This document shows positions 4,887 to 6,417 of a DNA stretch of 6,417 nucleotides, piece by piece. The DNA is taken from positions 1 to 6,417 of the forward strand of contig JBAYJT010000061.1 in assembly GCA_041664965.1 (NCBI GenBank), given 5' to 3'. The stretch is from JBAYJT01 sp041664965 (GTDB lineage: Bacteria; Pseudomonadota; Gammaproteobacteria; UBA9339). The translations under genes were made by a program, and so were the position numbers. Below the pieces are notes generated by a model, which had not been told where the DNA came from, ran no database searches, and worked only from the letters and a program-made list of their open reading frames with translations. Numbering within the stretch: the first letter of the stretch is position 1; each line of letters opens with the position of its first letter.

Positions 4887-6417
4887 TTATTTTACCCTAT
4901 AAGTAAAAGCTTTGGGAATATTTAAAGATTGTTTTGTGTTAGATAAATTTACATCGAACGTTCCCGCTCGGCTGGGAGGGGTTTGAATGACGACTTGACT
5001 TGTTGTAGTTGCAATGATTTTAGCTGTCGCCCCGCCGATTTTTACTGTAGTAGGTGGAGATGTGAAGTTAGAAACTTCGATGGTTATCTTAGTTCCGCCA
5101 TTAGTTAGACTTACGGCTGGGGTAATAAGAGCTTTGGCGCTGCCTTGTCCAAAAGTTTGAGTGGGTGATCGTCTTTGTACATATTCTGTGTCTTTGGTGT
5201 TGATAGGAGCTACCACTTGTATTGGTTTGGCAGCCGCATCGTTGATAGAAGTCACGGATATAGTGTGGTCCGCAGTAACATTTTGGAATGTATATGAAGT
5301 GATAGGTCCCTGAGGAACTCCGTCAACATATACATTAGAAATGCTATAGCCACCTTCAGCTTCCGTGGAAATTGTAAAAGTTTGATCTGCTCCGTCATTT
5401 ACCACAACGTTTCCATTTGGACCGATTGTGGAAAAATCTCCACCAGTAGCTCGTATGATGTGGGTAGTATTTGATGCGAATGTAGCTTCTATCGTGTGAG
5501 AAGTTGTTACACCTGAGAAAGTATATGATGTTCTAGCTCCAATGGATTGACCATCAATGAGTACGTCTACAATGCGATAGTCTGCTTTAGGAGATATGAC
5601 GAATACTTGGTCCGTATTGTAGCCAACGGCAGTTACCCCGGAAGGGAAAATAGTACCGCCGTAGCTAGGATTTACTGTCGTAGTTATGCTGTTGGTGTCG
5701 AGGGTAAAGGTTGCAGAGATTGAGTGCCTATTTGTGACGTTTGTAAATGTGTATGAAGTTACTCCTCCCACTGATGTTCCATCAACTAATACATCCGCGA
5801 CATGATAGTGAGAGTCTGGAGTAATAGTTATGGTTGCACTACCACCATAATTTATTGTTTGAGATGGGGTAATACTGCCGTTACTTCCGGCTGAAGTTGT
5901 TATTGTATGGGTATCAATAGCAAAAGAGGCGGTGATGGTATGTGTTGTAGTTACATTCTCGAAAAGATATTCAGTTACAGCCCCAGCGGACACTGAGTCT
6001 ACTAGCACATCTACAATATGGTAACCAACACTAGGTTCTATTAAGAATAGTTGGTCTGTATCGTAATCAACAGCTACAGCTCCTGAAGGTGATATACTGC
6101 CGCCCGTACCTGCAGTTGCTGTAATGGTATGAGTATCAGGAGTGAACGTAGCGGAAATAGTGTGATTAGCAGTAACGTTAGAGAAAGGATAGGGGTTAAT
6201 AATAGGATCAACTGGGGAACCATCTACAGTTAAAGTAGCGATTTGATAATGTTCATTAGGTGTTATGGTAATAGTAGAGGAGCCGCCATAATTGACTGTT
6301 TGACTAGTTGTGATGGAGCCACCAGTTCCAGCGGAAGTGGTAATGGTAAATTGATCGATAGCAAAAGTAGCGGAGATATCATGTTCTTCAGTTACATCCG
6401 AGAAAGTGTAAGAACTA
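4887..6417 (-). CDS. Repeat-rich surface or secreted protein with InlB-B-type repeats and IPT/TIG domain (5' end outside window)
   Basis: The frame stays open from the TAA at 4887-4889 to the window edge, giving 509 residues with no N-terminus, signal peptide or anchor in view. Seen: at least five and a half tandem units of about 72-76 residues with the pattern TITTSAG..GSI.PS, then Y-V-DVLVDG, SYTF-NVT and HTISATF. This is the divergent InlB B-repeat / Flg_new_2 type, a small beta-rich module of bacterial surface proteins. After a 41-residue linker, a C-terminal IPT/TIG immunoglobulin-like domain runs from about ITPAVSLTNGGTKITI to AFTYRV at the very end. No LPXTG, PEP-CTERM or final membrane helix follows, so any anchor must lie upstream. 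A GTG at 6008 is not the start, because the repeat pattern continues above it. Role: probably adhesion or cell-surface architecture (inference); the binding partner is unknown. Confidence 0.8.
   Translation of the reverse strand, partial: SSYTFSDVTEEHDISATFAIDQFTITTSAGTGGSITTSQTVNYGGSSTITITPNEHYQIATLTVDGSPVDPIINPYPFSNVTANHTISATFTPDTHTITATAGTGGSISPSGAVAVDYDTDQLFLIEPSVGYHIVDVLVDSVSAGAVTEYLFENVTTTHTITASFAIDTHTITTSAGSNGSITPSQTINYGGSATITITPDSHYHVADVLVDGTSVGGVTSYTFTNVTNRHSISATFTLDTNSITTTVNPSYGGTIFPSGVTAVGYNTDQVFVISPKADYRIVDVLIDGQSIGARTSYTFSGVTTSHTIEATFASNTTHIIRATGGDFSTIGPNGNVVVNDGADQTFTISTEAEGGYSISNVYVDGVPQGPITSYTFQNVTADHTISVTSINDAAAKPIQVVAPINTKDTEYVQRRSPTQTFGQGSAKALITPAVSLTNGGTKITIEVSNFTSPPTTVKIGGATAKIIATTTSQVVIQTPPSRAGTFDVNLSNTKQSLNIPKAFTYRVK
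4893..5120 (-). other. IPT/TIG domain at the C-terminus of the repeat protein
   Basis: About 76 residues with the usual IPT/TIG landmarks: GGTKITIEVSNF early on, TTVKIGGATAKII in the middle, VVIQTPP followed by AGTFDVNLSN, and AFTYRV at the end. The stop codon follows directly. These immunoglobulin-like folds are common in bacterial surface proteins and usually act as spacers or protein-binding modules. Confidence 0.7.
5244..6416 (-). repeat. Tandem InlB-B-type protein repeats, two alternating subtypes
   Basis: Units in reading order: R1 6416-6354 (tail only), R2 6353-6135 (73 residues), R3 6134-5913 (74), R4 5912-5697 (72), R5 5696-5469 (76), R6 5468-5244 (75, most divergent). R2 and R4 share NYGGS(S/A)TITITP, an HY pair and end in FTPD/FTLD (type A). 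R3 and R5 share a DQxFxI stretch with an IVDVL(V/I)D strand, and R1 and R3 end in FAID (type B). R6 has DQTFTI and is B-like. The order is therefore B-A-B-A-B-B', not six equal copies. Confidence 0.7.

Noticed and set aside
1..6417. Alternative genetic code, CRISPR array, tRNA or rRNA
   Set aside because: TGA ends genes at the ATGA overlaps and is not needed as a sense codon. No direct-repeat array with spacers and no tRNA or rRNA sequence was recognised.

Overview
The window is bacterial, moderately AT-rich and compact. Genes are read with TGA as a stop, so the code is 11-like, and two gene pairs are joined by 4-base ATGA overlaps. No ribosomal or lineage-marker gene is present. Nucleoside-salvage kinases, an AbiE toxin-antitoxin pair and a large repeat-rich surface protein would suit an uncultured, small-genome or host-associated lineage such as Patescibacteria. 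That is a guess of low confidence.

Layout. At the left edge, on the + strand, is the last 29 codons of a probable IS200/IS605-type Y1 transposase (1-90). It is followed at once by a GC-rich hairpin with a bulged T and a T-rich tail, and by a second, mutually exclusive hairpin (93-131). Every other gene is on the - strand and is described here in transcription order, from high to low coordinates. A surface or secreted protein enters from the right edge (4887-6417, 5' end missing). It has at least five and a half divergent InlB-B-type repeats and a C-terminal IPT/TIG domain. After 45 bases come two overlapping, divergent deoxynucleoside-kinase-like genes (4841-4071 and 4074-3139). A 215-base gap follows, with a perfect 10-bp inverted repeat and, further on, a promoter overlapped by a strong operator-like inverted repeat. 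That promoter precedes a three-gene unit: AbiEi-type antitoxin (2923-2294), AbiEii-type nucleotidyltransferase toxin (2289-1468) and an EntS-like MFS exporter (1471-233), spaced 4 bases apart and then overlapping by 4.

How the genes may work together. The kinase pair recalls the tandem dAK/dGK genes of Lactobacillus, whose products form heterodimers. By hand alignment each partner here has lost a different signature residue, which would fit an obligate pair. The AbiE unit looks autoregulated in the usual way, but it carries an unusual third gene, a drug/siderophore-type exporter, translationally coupled to the toxin. The repeat protein alternates two repeat subtypes, a sign of growth by duplication of a two-repeat block. 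The least expected elements are the kinase pair and the AbiE-exporter operon; neither can be called a new system from sequence alone.
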